In this document: positions 27,547 through 36,077 of the stretch, piece by piece | Position numbering within the stretch: the first letter of the stretch is position 1 | Layout of the letters: the number at the start of each line of letters is the position of its first letter | Assembly (NCBI GenBank): GCA_902363455.1 | Contig: CABJAC010000001.1 | Location: 62,001-126,000 of the forward strand | Length of the DNA: 64,000 nt | Source: Caryophanales bacterium | Lineage (GTDB): Bacteria; Bacillota; Bacilli; Exiguobacteriales; Exiguobacteriaceae | Direction: 5' to 3' | Translations under genes and position numbers: made by a program | The notes under the pieces: model-generated | What the model saw: the letters and a program-made list of their open reading frames with translations, nothing else | Database searches by the model: none | Told to the model about the DNA's origin: nothing

Positions 27547-28405
27547 GATGATCGCCTCCAAACGTTCCTAAAAAATAATCTTCGAGTTGAACCGGTAACG
27601 CGTCTTTTAGTAACGGATTTGTCTGATCGACGTACATGGCTCCGGCTTCCGAGCGGACAATCAGCGTCACGACCCGACCCGTCCGGGACAAGACATGGAC
27701 ATCATGATGTTGGAAATCCGGAACCGTTTCGTAGGCAAGCTGCCATTTTTGCATACTCGATTTCGCATCTTCCAGTGCCTTCGGTTCTTTGACGAGGTGT
27801 TGTTCGATCGTCATGACCCGATCGGCAAGCGAATCGAGCTCTTCTAATTGGTGGGAAGCGATTAAGACGGCTGTTTGGCGTTCTGCGAGCAACGTGACCA
27901 GTTGTTTTAAGTAATCCCGTTTGTTGATCCGATCGAGTCCGTCCGTTGGTTCGTCGAGCAACAGGACAGGCGCGTTCGTCGCGAAAGCGAGTTGAAGTAA
28001 AAACAGTTGGGCCTGACCTTTTGAGAGAGAGGTGACACGGCGTCCACGATCGAGATTCGATGACCGGCAATAATTTTCGATAAAGGTCCGTTCAAAATCC
28101 GGATAAAACGCATCGTAAAAGCCAATCAATTCACCAAGTGTCATCTGACGGTAGATTCCGACAGAATCCGGTACTAAAAACAGATGTTGCCGTGCTGCCG
28201 GAACGTGGTGGATCGACTCCTGATTCCATTCGACTTTTCCGCGGGACGGCTCGAGCGCTCCGACGAGTGTCTTCAGTAAGGTTGTCTTCCCGGCGCCGTT
28301 TCGTCCGATCAATGCTGTAATCGTTCCGGCGGGTAGTGTGAACGATGCATTTTCATAAATCATTTTGGAATCAATCTGTTTGGTCAGGTGAGACACGGTC
28401 AACAT
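27539..28405 (-). CDS. ABC transporter ATP-binding protein of the same operon
   Basis: A 288-residue ABC ATPase partnered with the permease. Walker A GRNGAGKTTLL, Q-loop, a weak signature SLSKGQAQLFLLQLAFA, Walker B VLLLDEPTDGLD and switch His in IASHQLEELD are in place; the signature has KGQ where SGGQ is usual, common for this subfamily. About 75 extra residues at the C-terminus form a regulatory tail. The start ATG at 28405 overlaps the regulator gene by 7 bases with GGAGGATTCCTC nearby. It should power export or a membrane change sensed by the GntR regulator. Confidence 0.88.
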   Translation of the reverse strand: MLTVSHLTKQIDSKMIYENASFTLPAGTITALIGRNGAGKTTLLKTLVGALEPSRGKVEWNQESIHHVPAARQHLFLVPDSVGIYRQMTLGELIGFYDAFYPDFERTFIENYCRSSNLDRGRRVTSLSKGQAQLFLLQLAFATNAPVLLLDEPTDGLDRINKRDYLKQLVTLLAERQTAVLIASHQLEELDSLADRVMTIEQHLVKEPKALEDAKSSMQKWQLAYETVPDFQHHDVHVLSRTGRVVTLIVRSEAGAMYVDQTNPLLKDALPVQLEDYFLGTFGGDHHV

Positions 28406-28767
28406 GAGGAATCCTCCCTTGTTTGGATAAGTAGTTGATAGAGATCTGCATTCGAGATCGATAGTTCGTTCGCTACGGTACAAAGTGTCTGCACATGCGG
28501 CAGGATTGCAGCCTGTTTGACGTGTCCAATGGGCAGGTCGGAAATGAACGAGCCTTTGCCGCGCATCGTGACGATGAAGTTCCGGCTTTCGAGTTCCTGA
28601 TAGGCACGGGACACCGTATTCGGATTGACGAGCAACGTGCTCGCCAGTTCCCGAACAGACGGCATCTGTTCACCGGACCGAAGCAAGCCGCGGGCAATTG
28701 CACGGATGATTTGGGCGACCAGCTGCTCATAAATCGGCAGTGAACTTTTGGGGTCAACCGTAAACAT
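28399..28767 (-). CDS. GntR-family regulator, YtrA subfamily
   Basis: A short 122-residue regulator: a winged helix-turn-helix at about 10-75 (QMPSVRELASTLLVNPNTVSRAYQELE) and only a brief C-terminal dimer helix, the hallmark of the YtrA group, which lacks a separate effector domain. The ATG follows AAGGAGGTAAG. A 25-base palindrome directly upstream is the probable autoregulatory operator. It leads the ABC operon with overlapping genes, so it most likely represses its own transporter until a membrane or wall stress arises. Confidence 0.9.
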   Translation of the reverse strand: MFTVDPKSSLPIYEQLVAQIIRAIARGLLRSGEQMPSVRELASTLLVNPNTVSRAYQELESRNFIVTMRGKGSFISDLPIGHVKQAAILPHVQTLCTVANELSISNADLYQLLIQTREDSSC

Positions 28768-28782
28768 TCGCTTACCTCCTTA

Positions 28783-28807
28783 AGTGTATTAATTCAATTA
28801 GTACACT
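28783..28807. promoter_or_regulatory. Operator palindrome of the YtrA-type regulator
   Basis: A 25-base inverted repeat: AGTGTATTAATT and AATTAGTACACT around a central C, with one mismatched pair. It lies 16 bases upstream of the regulator start and overlaps the ribosome-site region, as expected for YtrA-type AGTGTA-N-TACACT operators. Confidence 0.75.
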
Positions 28808-28910
28808 AATTATAGGAAAAACCTGTCAGAAAGTCAATACAGGGCATATTCGCCAGTACGTACTCGTTTCATTCCGGTAAAATGAAGGAAACGTGATCGG
28901 AGGAAAAAAG

Positions 28911-29405
28911 ATGAAATCAACGGGAACACTTTATTTTTTCTGCGGAAAAATGGGTGCAGGAAAATCGACTGCCGCTAAACGAATTGCCGAAGAACAACGG
29001 GCCGTTCTTCTATCAGAAGATGAATGGCTAAACGCACTGTATCCGGATCAAATTAAAACGTTTGACGACTATCTCGAACATGCAGCGCAGATGAGACCAC
29101 TCGTAAAACAACATGTCCAACACCTTCTGGCTGTTGGCGTTGATGTCGTGATGGATTTTCCAGCGAATACGAAAAAACAGCGGAAATGGTTTTTGGACCT
29201 GGTATCAGAAATCGATGCCCTCCATCAATTGATATTCTTGAATCGGACGAATGAGCAGTGTTTGCGTCAAATTGCTCAGCGGCGTCAGGAACAACCGGAA
29301 CGAGCCGCTTTTGATACGGAAGCGATATTTCTTCAAGTTACAGATTACTTTGAAGTTCCGATTGCTTCTGAAGGCATCAGGATCGTCGAATGGAAAGGCA
29401 TGTGA
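28911..29405 (+). CDS. Small P-loop kinase/ATPase (AAA_33 type)
   Basis: A 164-residue P-loop protein. Walker A FCGKMGAGKST is at about 10-20, and the chain continues with LLSEDEWLNALYP, a Walker B-like VDVVMDFPANT and an NRTNEQCLRQIAQRR lid with basic residues. The pattern fits the kinase-like AAA_33/zeta-toxin superfamily, found in nucleotide, sugar or antibiotic kinases. No antitoxin partner precedes it. ATG at 28911 follows GGAGGAAAAA. It is a single gene between the ABC operon and prfA. Substrate is unknown. Confidence 0.8.
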   Translation: MKSTGTLYFFCGKMGAGKSTAAKRIAEEQRAVLLSEDEWLNALYPDQIKTFDDYLEHAAQMRPLVKQHVQHLLAVGVDVVMDFPANTKKQRKWFLDLVSEIDALHQLIFLNRTNEQCLRQIAQRRQEQPERAAFDTEAIFLQVTDYFEVPIASEGIRIVEWKGM

Positions 29406-29521
29406 CCTTTCTCGAACGTTGAAGTGTTCTCTGCTTCTGTTACACATCATCGGTCGTTTCGTAAAGGCTGGAATATTTGCTATACTGACGACAGAAGAAT
29501 CATCAGGAAGGATGACCGAGA

Positions 29522-30580
29522 ATGTTAGATCGATTGAGTGCGTTAGAGGACCGATATGAAAAGTTGAACGACCTGTTGGCAGACCCAGCCATCATTAAAG
29601 ATACAAATCAATTGCGTGAGGTGTCGAAGGAGCAGTCACAACTCGCACCGACCGTTGAGGTCTACCGTGTTTACCGTGACAAGATGGAGGCATACCAAGA
29701 GGCGCGTCACATGTTGACAGATCCGGAAATGCGCGATCTGGCAAAAGAAGAGGTTGCTATCCTCGAGCCGGAAATCAAGGACCTTGAGACGAAGCTGAAA
29801 GCTCTTCTCTTACCAAAAGATCCGAACGATGATAAAAACGTCATCGTCGAAATCCGCGGCGCAGCAGGCGGCGACGAAGCGGCTTTATTTGCTGGTGATC
29901 TCTTTAAGATGTACTCCAAGTTCGCCGAGAAACAAAACTGGAAGATTGAGATCATCGATGCCAGTTATACCGAGCTTGGCGGATACAAGGAAATCATCTT
30001 CATCGTCAAAGGCAGCGGGGCCTATTCGAAATTGAAATACGAAAATGGGGCGCACCGGGTGCAACGTGTTCCGTCAACCGAGTCGGGCGGACGGATTCAT
30101 ACGTCGACCGCGACTGTTGCCGTTCTGCCGGAAGCAGAAGATGTCGAAGTCGAGATTCACGATAAGGACGTCCGCGTCGATACGTTCACCTCAAGCGGAC
30201 CGGGCGGCCAGTCGGTCAACACGACCCAGTCGGCAGTCCGGGTCACACACGTGCCGACGGGAATCGTCGCCAGCTGTCAGGATGAAAAGTCACAGATTAA
30301 AAATAAAGAAAAAGCAATGAAGGTCTTGCGGGCCCGTGTTTACGACAAGATTCAGCGCGAGCAACAGGCCGAGTACGATGAAAAACGAAAATCAGCGGTC
30401 GGAACGGGCGACCGGTCCGAGCGAATTCGGACGTATAACTTTGCACAGAACCGCGTGACGGATCACCGGATCGGTTTGACGATCCAAAAGCTTGACCGGA
30501 TTCTCCAAGGCGAGATGGATGAAGTCATCGATACACTCGTCATGGAGTATCAGGCCCGGGCATCGGAGGCGGCGAACTGA
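29522..30580 (+). CDS. prfA: Peptide chain release factor 1
   Basis: RF1 reads UAA and UAG stop codons and releases the peptide on the ribosome. The 352-residue protein has the helical N-domain, the GGQ motif in [16 protein letters not shown] (about 225-240) and the codon-reading loop in the domain before it ([13 protein letters not shown] contains the PxT-type segment). ATG at 29522 is preceded by AGGAAGGATG. Its last base overlaps the prmC start; PrmC methylates the GGQ glutamine, so the pair is functionally linked. Confidence 0.97.
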   Translation: MLDRLSALEDRYEKLNDLLADPAIIKDTNQLREVSKEQSQLAPTVEVYRVYRDKMEAYQEARHMLTDPEMRDLAKEEVAILEPEIKDLETKLKALLLPKDPNDDKNVIVEIRGAAGGDEAALFAGDLFKMYSKFAEKQNWKIEIIDASYTELGGYKEIIFIVKGSGAYSKLKYENGAHRVQRVPSTESGGRIHTSTATVAVLPEAEDVEVEIHDKDVRVDTFTSSGPGGQSVNTTQSAVRVTHVPTGIVASCQDEKSQIKNKEKAMKVLRARVYDKIQREQQAEYDEKRKSAVGTGDRSERIRTYNFAQNRVTDHRIGLTIQKLDRILQGEMDEVIDTLVMEYQARASEAAN

Positions 30581-31428
30581 TGCGGATCGCAAAACGTCTC
30601 AATCAAGCACAAACGATGCTCGTGACGGCAGGACGCGAGGCCTCGAGTGCCGAATGGTTACTTATGCATGTTTTACAGGTCGACCGGACCGGATTATTGA
30701 TCCGCTTATCGGACGATCTCGAACCGGAACAGGACCTGTTGTTCAGTGAATATTTATTAGCTCATTTAAACGGGGTTCCAGTGCAACATTTGATCGGCTA
30801 TCAGCCCTTTTACGGACGTGATTTCCGTGTCTCACCCGCCGTTCTGATTCCGCGGCCGGAGACGGAAGAGTTAATTGAGTTCGTGACAGGACGTCTGCAG
30901 GGAGAAACGTTCCAATCCGGTGAAATCGTCGATATCGGGACCGGCAGCGGTGCGATTTGTCTGACGCTCGCGCTTGAACTTGGGCAACCGGTCACGACAG
31001 TTGATATCTCAGCGGATGCGATTGCGGTCGCAAAAGAAAATCACCGGATGCTTGGCGGCGACGTTACGTTTTTGGAAGGGGATTTGCTCGCACCGCTCGC
31101 GGATGATTCCGTTCGGGTGTTGATCTCGAACCCGCCCTATATTGAAGAAGATGAGTTGCTCAGTGATGTCGTCTTTGACCATGAACCCCACCTCGCGCTA
31201 TTTGGTGGAAAAGACGGATTAGTGTTCTATCGCCGCCTGATTGAAGACAGCCGTCGGATTTTACGCGATGATTTTCGCCTGATTGCGTTTGAAATCGGAC
31301 ACAATCAAGGGCAAGAAGTGCAAATGATGTTAAAAAAACGTTATCCAACGGTAGAAACGGGTATTTTAAAAGATATAAACGGTAAAGACCGTATCGTGTA
31401 TGCGGAACGAAAGGATTGTCCAGAGTGA
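30580..31428 (+). CDS. prmC: Release factor glutamine methyltransferase
   Basis: It uses SAM to methylate the GGQ glutamine of release factors. The 282-residue protein shows the N-terminal helical domain (about 1-85), the GTGSGAICLTLA SAM loop and the catalytic NPPY (ISNPPYIEEDEL). PRPETEELIEF precedes the Rossmann part. The ATG overlaps the prfA stop by one base. In Bacillus the sporulation gene spoIIR follows in this order; here the next gene begins inside the prmC stop. Confidence 0.96.
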   Translation: MRIAKRLNQAQTMLVTAGREASSAEWLLMHVLQVDRTGLLIRLSDDLEPEQDLLFSEYLLAHLNGVPVQHLIGYQPFYGRDFRVSPAVLIPRPETEELIEFVTGRLQGETFQSGEIVDIGTGSGAICLTLALELGQPVTTVDISADAIAVAKENHRMLGGDVTFLEGDLLAPLADDSVRVLISNPPYIEEDELLSDVVFDHEPHLALFGGKDGLVFYRRLIEDSRRILRDDFRLIAFEIGHNQGQEVQMMLKKRYPTVETGILKDINGKDRIVYAERKDCPE

Positions 31429-32423
31429 AGACGGAAATGATTCAACATCAGACATTAAATGAAGCGGTACGACTATTACAAGAAGGTGAAGTCGTCGCAA
31501 TTCCGACGGAGACGGTTTATGGTCTTGCGGGAGATGCGACGAGTGAGACGGCCGTTCGGCGAATTTTCGCCGCGAAGGGCCGGCCTTCCGACAATCCGTT
31601 GATTGTCCATGTCGCGTCCGTCGAACAGGCAAAGCAGTTCGTCACTCATATTCCGGAGGTCGCAACCCGGTTAATGGATGCGTTTTGGCCCGGTGCCTTG
31701 ACGATTATCCTGCAATCAAACGGACGCGCCTCCTCACTCGTCACCGCAGGACTGGATACGATCGGATTACGGATGCCGGACCATTCATTGGCGCTTCAGT
31801 TGATCGAAGCGACCGGACTGGGTCTTGCCGCACCAAGTGCCAACCGATCCGGAAAACCCTCACCGACGTCATCTGCGCACGTTGCACATGACCTCTCGGG
31901 CCGCATCGCCGCAATCGTCGACGGAGGGGAGACCGGAATCGGTGTCGAATCGACGGTCATTGACTGTACCACGAATCCGCCGGTGATTTTACGACCGGGT
32001 GGCGTGACGCGGGAACAGATCCAAACCGTGATCGGAGACGTGGCACTTGACCCCGCCTTATCGATGAAGAACGAGACACCGAAGGCACCAGGCATGAAGT
32101 ATACACACTACGCACCGGAAGCAACTTTATCCGTTGTAGCGGGTGACCTCTCATTCCTGCAACACGTCATCGATGAGGCCCGCCAAACCGGACAAAAGAC
32201 AGGCGTCATTCTCTTTGACGGAGAAGACATCGAAGCCGATGTCCGCTGTTTCCTCGGAACGACGATCGAAACAGCCGCGCAGCGTCTTTACGATTGTTTA
32301 CGGCGATTTGACCAAACGACGGTAGATCAGATTTTTGTACGGGATATATCAGAAGAAGGGGTTGGGCTGGCAGTCCGAAATCGGCTCCACAAGGCAGCAG
32401 GTGGTCGGATCATTCGCCCGTAA
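31425..32423 (+). CDS. Threonylcarbamoyl-AMP synthase (Sua5/YwlC)
   Basis: It makes threonylcarbamoyl-AMP from threonine, bicarbonate and ATP for the t6A37 modification of tRNAs that read ANN codons. The 332-residue protein has the YrdC domain (about 10-195, with IPTETVYGLAGDA, RPSDNPLIVHV, APSANRSGKPSPTS) and the Sua5 C-terminal domain, joined by a KAPGMKYTHYAP linker. It starts at GTG 31425, in a GTGA overlap with the prmC stop and nine bases after AAAGGA; an ATG at 31437 is the alternative. The symbol ywlC is the B. subtilis orthologue. Confidence 0.93.
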   Translation: MKTEMIQHQTLNEAVRLLQEGEVVAIPTETVYGLAGDATSETAVRRIFAAKGRPSDNPLIVHVASVEQAKQFVTHIPEVATRLMDAFWPGALTIILQSNGRASSLVTAGLDTIGLRMPDHSLALQLIEATGLGLAAPSANRSGKPSPTSSAHVAHDLSGRIAAIVDGGETGIGVESTVIDCTTNPPVILRPGGVTREQIQTVIGDVALDPALSMKNETPKAPGMKYTHYAPEATLSVVAGDLSFLQHVIDEARQTGQKTGVILFDGEDIEADVRCFLGTTIETAAQRLYDCLRRFDQTTVDQIFVRDISEEGVGLAVRNRLHKAAGGRIIRP

Positions 32424-32440
32424 AGAAGGAGGATACTGAG

Positions 32441-32959
32441 ATGAGCACACGTCGTGTATTGTTTATCTGTACAGGAAACACATGCCGCAGTCCGATGGCG
32501 ATGGCATTATTACGCTCAAAAGTGGCCGATCAAGAATTTGATGTCCGCTCCGCCGGTCTCCGTTCGATGCAGGGATTCGACGCTTCCGAAAATGCGTTGC
32601 AAGTCTTACGCGAGCGCGGGATTGAACTTGAGCACTATACGCAAGTATTTGACGACGTCCTCGGGCGTTGGTCAGACATCATCTTGACGATGACGCGCAG
32701 TCATAAACAAGAAGTCGGCGAACGGTACCCGGAACTGAAAGACCGGACGTTTACGCTGTACGAATATGTGACCGGTCTTGAACGCGACATCAACGATCCG
32801 TACGGCGGATCAATGAACGTTTACCGGCAGGTCCGGAATGAACTCGAACCCCTCGTCAACCGTCTTGTGTTAAAATTGACGCAGAACGGAAACGGAAGAA
32901 AAGCACCGGATAACCGGAAACTTCCGAAAAAACAACCTAAACAAACGGGGGAATCGTAA
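32441..32959 (+). CDS. ywlE: Low-molecular-weight phosphatase, YwlE-type protein-arginine phosphatase
   Basis: It probably removes phosphate from arginines placed by McsB, opposing the ClpCP tagging system. The P-loop FICTGNTCRSPMA has Thr in the position that gives YwlE its arginine preference (tyrosine phosphatases have Ile or similar). The general acid Asp lies in NDPYGGS. At 172 residues it is about 20 longer than the B. subtilis protein because of a basic, Pro/Asn-rich tail from about 150. AAGGAGGATAC precedes the ATG. rpiB follows after two bases. Confidence 0.9.
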   Translation: MSTRRVLFICTGNTCRSPMAMALLRSKVADQEFDVRSAGLRSMQGFDASENALQVLRERGIELEHYTQVFDDVLGRWSDIILTMTRSHKQEVGERYPELKDRTFTLYEYVTGLERDINDPYGGSMNVYRQVRNELEPLVNRLVLKLTQNGNGRKAPDNRKLPKKQPKQTGES

Positions 32960-32961
32960 CG

Positions 32962-33402
32962 ATGAAAGTAGCAATTGGAGCAGACCATGGTGGTTTTAAG
33001 TTAAAGGCGGAACTGACGGAACTCTTGCAGGAACTCGGAATGGAGTATACCGACTTCGGCACGTATTCGTCCGAATCCATCGATTACCCGGACGTCGCGA
33101 TTCCGGTTGCGGAAGCTGTCGCGAACGGTGAATTCGACCGCGGTATCTTGATTTGCGGAACAGGCATCGGGATCGGGATCGCTGCGAACAAAGTCAAAGG
33201 CATCCGGGCAGCACTCGTCCATGATACGTTCAGTGCGAAAGCGACACGTCAGCACAACAACTCGAACATCTTGACGATGGGCGAGCGTGTCATCGGACCG
33301 GGTCTTGCACGCGATATCGCACAAATCTGGTTGGAAACGGAGTTCGAAGGCGGACGTCACGAAAACCGCGTCTGCAAAATTTCGGATTATGAGGTGAAGT
33401 AA
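32962..33402 (+). CDS. rpiB: Ribose-5-phosphate isomerase B
   Basis: The enzyme interconverts ribose 5-phosphate and ribulose 5-phosphate in the pentose phosphate pathway. The 146-residue RpiB fold shows GADHGGFKLKAEL, the SIDYPDVA segment, and the catalytic-cysteine loop GILICGTGIGIGIAANK, followed by AALVHDTFSAKATRQHNNSN and TMGERVIGP. The gene sits in the Bacillus position of ywlF. Active-site residues look complete. Confidence 0.95.
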   Translation: MKVAIGADHGGFKLKAELTELLQELGMEYTDFGTYSSESIDYPDVAIPVAEAVANGEFDRGILICGTGIGIGIAANKVKGIRAALVHDTFSAKATRQHNNSNILTMGERVIGPGLARDIAQIWLETEFEGGRHENRVCKISDYEVK

Positions 33403-33942
33403 ATGGAATTGGAACAAATCAAACAAGATCTCGAAGCTTGCCTGACAGAACTGAACGAACGTTTTCCGTTAAAGGGGAAACTGCTCGTCATCGGGTGTTC
33501 GACAAGTGAAGTCATTGGTAAACAAATCGGCAAGGCGGGTTCACCGGATGTCGCTGATGCTTTGTTTGATGTCTTTGATACGTTCCGTCGTTCACATCAG
33601 GTCGATTTGGCTTTTCAAGGCTGTGAGCATATCAACCGTGCGTTGACGCTCGAACGGCAAATCGTCGAACGGCTTGGTCTTGAAGCCGTCACGGTCGTGC
33701 CGGTTCCGGAAGCGGGCGGTTCGATGGCGAGTGCGGCCTATCAACGTTTTTCGGCACCGGTCGTCGTCGAGGCGATTCAAGCTGATGCGGGAATCGACAT
33801 CGGGGACACGTTCATTGGCATGCATTTGAAGCATGTGGCAATTCCGGTCCGTCTGCCGCACAAGGAAATCGGAGAAGCACATGTGACGGCTGCCGTCACA
33901 CGACCGAAGCTAATTGGTGGCGCTCGCGCTAAATACGAATGA
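33403..33942 (+). CDS. ywlG: UPF0340/TIGR01440 family protein YwlG
   Basis: A 179-residue conserved Firmicutes protein of unknown function. Family markers are LLVIGCSTSEVIGKQIGKAGS, FQGCEHINRALTLER, VPEAGGSMASAAY and HLKHVAIPVRLPHKEIGEAHVTAA, which I abbreviate here. The ATG directly follows the rpiB stop with GAGGTGAAG ahead, so translation is coupled. No membrane segment or known catalytic motif is seen, though the GGS and CEH motifs suggest a small-molecule site. Confidence 0.9.
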   Translation: MELEQIKQDLEACLTELNERFPLKGKLLVIGCSTSEVIGKQIGKAGSPDVADALFDVFDTFRRSHQVDLAFQGCEHINRALTLERQIVERLGLEAVTVVPVPEAGGSMASAAYQRFSAPVVVEAIQADAGIDIGDTFIGMHLKHVAIPVRLPHKEIGEAHVTAAVTRPKLIGGARAKYE

Positions 33943-33947
33943 TGTGC

Positions 33948-33976
33948 GCAAGGGGTTTCATTCCCCTTGCTTTTTT
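33948..33976 (+). terminator. Terminator after ywlG
   Basis: GCAAGGGG pairs with CCCCTTGC around TTTCATT, then six T residues. glyA therefore needs its own promoter; a -10 TAAGAT at 34017-34022 is a candidate with a poor -35. Confidence 0.9.
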
Positions 33977-34052
33977 GATGGATTTTTAGAGGGTGCAAGC
34001 AATCAATTATTCGTGTTAAGATAGGTTTATCGAAATGAATGGGGGAATTCAG

Positions 34053-35312
34053 ATGGAACAAACACCGCTTACGTATCTGAAACAGCAAGACGAGGAACTC
34101 TTTTCGGCCATGCGCAAGGAGCTTGGACGTCAACGCGACAATATCGAGTTGATCGCATCAGAAAACTTTGTCTCGCAAGCTGTCATGGAAGCACAAGGCA
34201 GCGTATTGACGAACAAGTACGCAGAAGGTTATCCGGGCCGCCGCTACTACGGCGGGTGTGAGTTCGTGGATTTAGCGGAAAATCTTGCACGTGACCGGGC
34301 AAAAGCCATCTTCGGTGCAGAACATGTCAACGTCCAGCCGCACTCGGGTGCACAGGCGAACATGGCCGTGTATTTCACGATCCTCGATCAAGGCGATACG
34401 GTCCTCGGGATGAACTTGTCTCACGGCGGTCATCTGACGCACGGCAGTCCTGTGAATTTCTCCGGTGTCCAATACAACTTCGTCGAGTACGGCGTCGATC
34501 CAGAAACAGAGATGATCGATTACGATGTCGTCGCGAAGCTTGCAGAAGAACACAAACCGAAATTGATCGTTGCGGGAGCATCGGCTTATCCGCGCGTCAT
34601 TGACTTTAAACGATTCCGTGAAATCGCGGACAGTGTCGGTGCTTACTTGATGGTCGATATGGCACACATCGCGGGACTCGTCGCGGCAGGTCTTCATCCG
34701 AACCCGGTCGAGCATGCACACTTCGTCACGACAACGACGCATAAGACGTTACGCGGACCACGCGGCGGGATGATCCTCTGTAAAGAAGAACATGCGAAAG
34801 CCATCGATAAATCGATTTTCCCGGGCATTCAAGGCGGACCACTCATGCACGTCATCGCAGCGAAAGCCGTGGCGTTTGCCGAAGCCCTCGCGCCTGACTT
34901 CAAAGACTACATCGGTCAAGTCGTCACGAACGCGAAGGTGCTCGGGGAAGAGTTGACGGCACGTGGACTGCGGATCGTCTCAGGCGGTACCGACAACCAC
35001 CTCCTGCTTGTCGACCTGCAACCACTCGGAATCACAGGGAAATTGGCGGAACATGCACTCGACGAAGCCGGCATCACGGTCAACAAAAATACGATTCCAT
35101 TTGACCCGGCGAGTCCGTTCGTCACAAGTGGTATCCGAATCGGAACAGCGGCGATGACATCACGCGGATTCAAGGAAGCGGAGATGAAACAAATCGCGGA
35201 ATTGATTGAACTTGTGCTGAAAAACCCGGAAGACAATGAAACGCTGACAAGTGCCCACAAGCAAGTCGTGGCATTGACAGGTCGTTTCCCGCTTTACCCG
35301 GAACGCGGTTAA
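34053..35312 (+). CDS. glyA: Serine hydroxymethyltransferase
   Basis: This PLP enzyme converts serine and tetrahydrofolate to glycine and 5,10-methylene-tetrahydrofolate, the main source of one-carbon units. The 419-residue protein contains [12 protein letters not shown], the [15 protein letters not shown] segment, [10 protein letters not shown] and the PLP lysine in [19 protein letters not shown] at 34053 follows GGGGGAAT; the frame is open six codons further up but lacks spacing. It is transcribed alone, and a strong terminator follows. Confidence 0.97.
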   Translation: MEQTPLTYLKQQDEELFSAMRKELGRQRDNIELIASENFVSQAVMEAQGSVLTNKYAEGYPGRRYYGGCEFVDLAENLARDRAKAIFGAEHVNVQPHSGAQANMAVYFTILDQGDTVLGMNLSHGGHLTHGSPVNFSGVQYNFVEYGVDPETEMIDYDVVAKLAEEHKPKLIVAGASAYPRVIDFKRFREIADSVGAYLMVDMAHIAGLVAAGLHPNPVEHAHFVTTTTHKTLRGPRGGMILCKEEHAKAIDKSIFPGIQGGPLMHVIAAKAVAFAEALAPDFKDYIGQVVTNAKVLGEELTARGLRIVSGGTDNHLLLVDLQPLGITGKLAEHALDEAGITVNKNTIPFDPASPFVTSGIRIGTAAMTSRGFKEAEMKQIAELIELVLKNPEDNETLTSAHKQVVALTGRFPLYPERG

Positions 35313-35329
35313 GTTTCGGATGGACGATG

Positions 35330-35375
35330 ACCACCTCCACCTTTTCGATTGACGGGAAGGAGGGGGTGGTTTTTC
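35330..35375 (+). terminator. Terminator of glyA
   Basis: ACCACCTCCACCTT pairs with AAGGAGGGGGTGGT, then a T-run. Confidence 0.85.
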
Positions 35376-35408
35376 TGATGACGATTCAAAGGGAAAGGGG
35401 ACGGAAAC

Positions 35409-36077
35409 ATGAACATCTTAGTAGTGGAAGACGACTTGAACATCCAGCGTCTCGTCCGCGAGACACTCGAAGCCGACGGTCATCATGTTCAGGCGACGGC
35501 GGATGGAAATGAGGCTGCCCGTTGGTTGGAGGAACACGTATTCGAAGCGGCCGTCCTCGATGTGATGGTGCCGGGACGCAGTGGATTACAGCTCTGTGCA
35601 GATTTGCGCAGCCGTCAGGAAATTCCGATCTTAATGCTGACGGCATTGGGGGAATTGACGGATAAACGGGACGGATTTACGGCAGGGGCAGATGATTACA
35701 TCACGAAACCGTTTAATCCGGAAGAATTGATCTTTCGGCTTCATGCCGTCGCCCGGCGTTATCAAAAAGCCGTCATCCCGATCATTCGGTTTGGAGATGT
35801 CACGATCGACAAACAGAGCCAACAGCTGACGATTGGAGCGACCCGTCTGTCGATTCCCCGGCGCGAGTTCGAATTATTACATCAACTGGCCGGTTTTCCG
35901 GGACGGGTCTTCAGTCGTGAAGAATTGATTGAACACGTCTGGGGGCTTGATTTTATGGGGGATGACCGGACGATTGATGTGCACATTAAACGGTTGCGGA
36001 GTCGGTTACAAAATACGGAAGCGCTGACGATTCAAACGGTCCGGGGACACGGGTACCGGTTGGAGGTCCGGATATGA
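35409..36077 (+). CDS. hssR: Haem-responsive response regulator HssR
   Basis: A 222-residue OmpR-type regulator: receiver domain about 1-115 (acidic EDD, phospho-Asp in VLDVMVPG, Lys in TKPF) and a winged-helix DNA-binding domain (DDRTIDVHIKRLRSRL, TVRGHGYRLE). It matches Staphylococcus HssR in length and along its whole sequence as I recall that protein, and the next three genes match HssS, HrtB and HrtA. HssR activates haem export when haem is toxic. The gene starts 33 bases after the glyA terminator with GGGGACGG ahead, and overlaps hssS by four bases. Confidence 0.88.
   Translation: MNILVVEDDLNIQRLVRETLEADGHHVQATADGNEAARWLEEHVFEAAVLDVMVPGRSGLQLCADLRSRQEIPILMLTALGELTDKRDGFTAGADDYITKPFNPEELIFRLHAVARRYQKAVIPIIRFGDVTIDKQSQQLTIGATRLSIPRREFELLHQLAGFPGRVFSREELIEHVWGLDFMGDDRTIDVHIKRLRSRLQNTEALTIQTVRGHGYRLEVRI

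Noticed and set aside
28911..29405. Zeta-type toxin of a toxin-antitoxin pair
   Set aside because: No antitoxin gene precedes or follows it, and the Walker A family includes many ordinary kinases.
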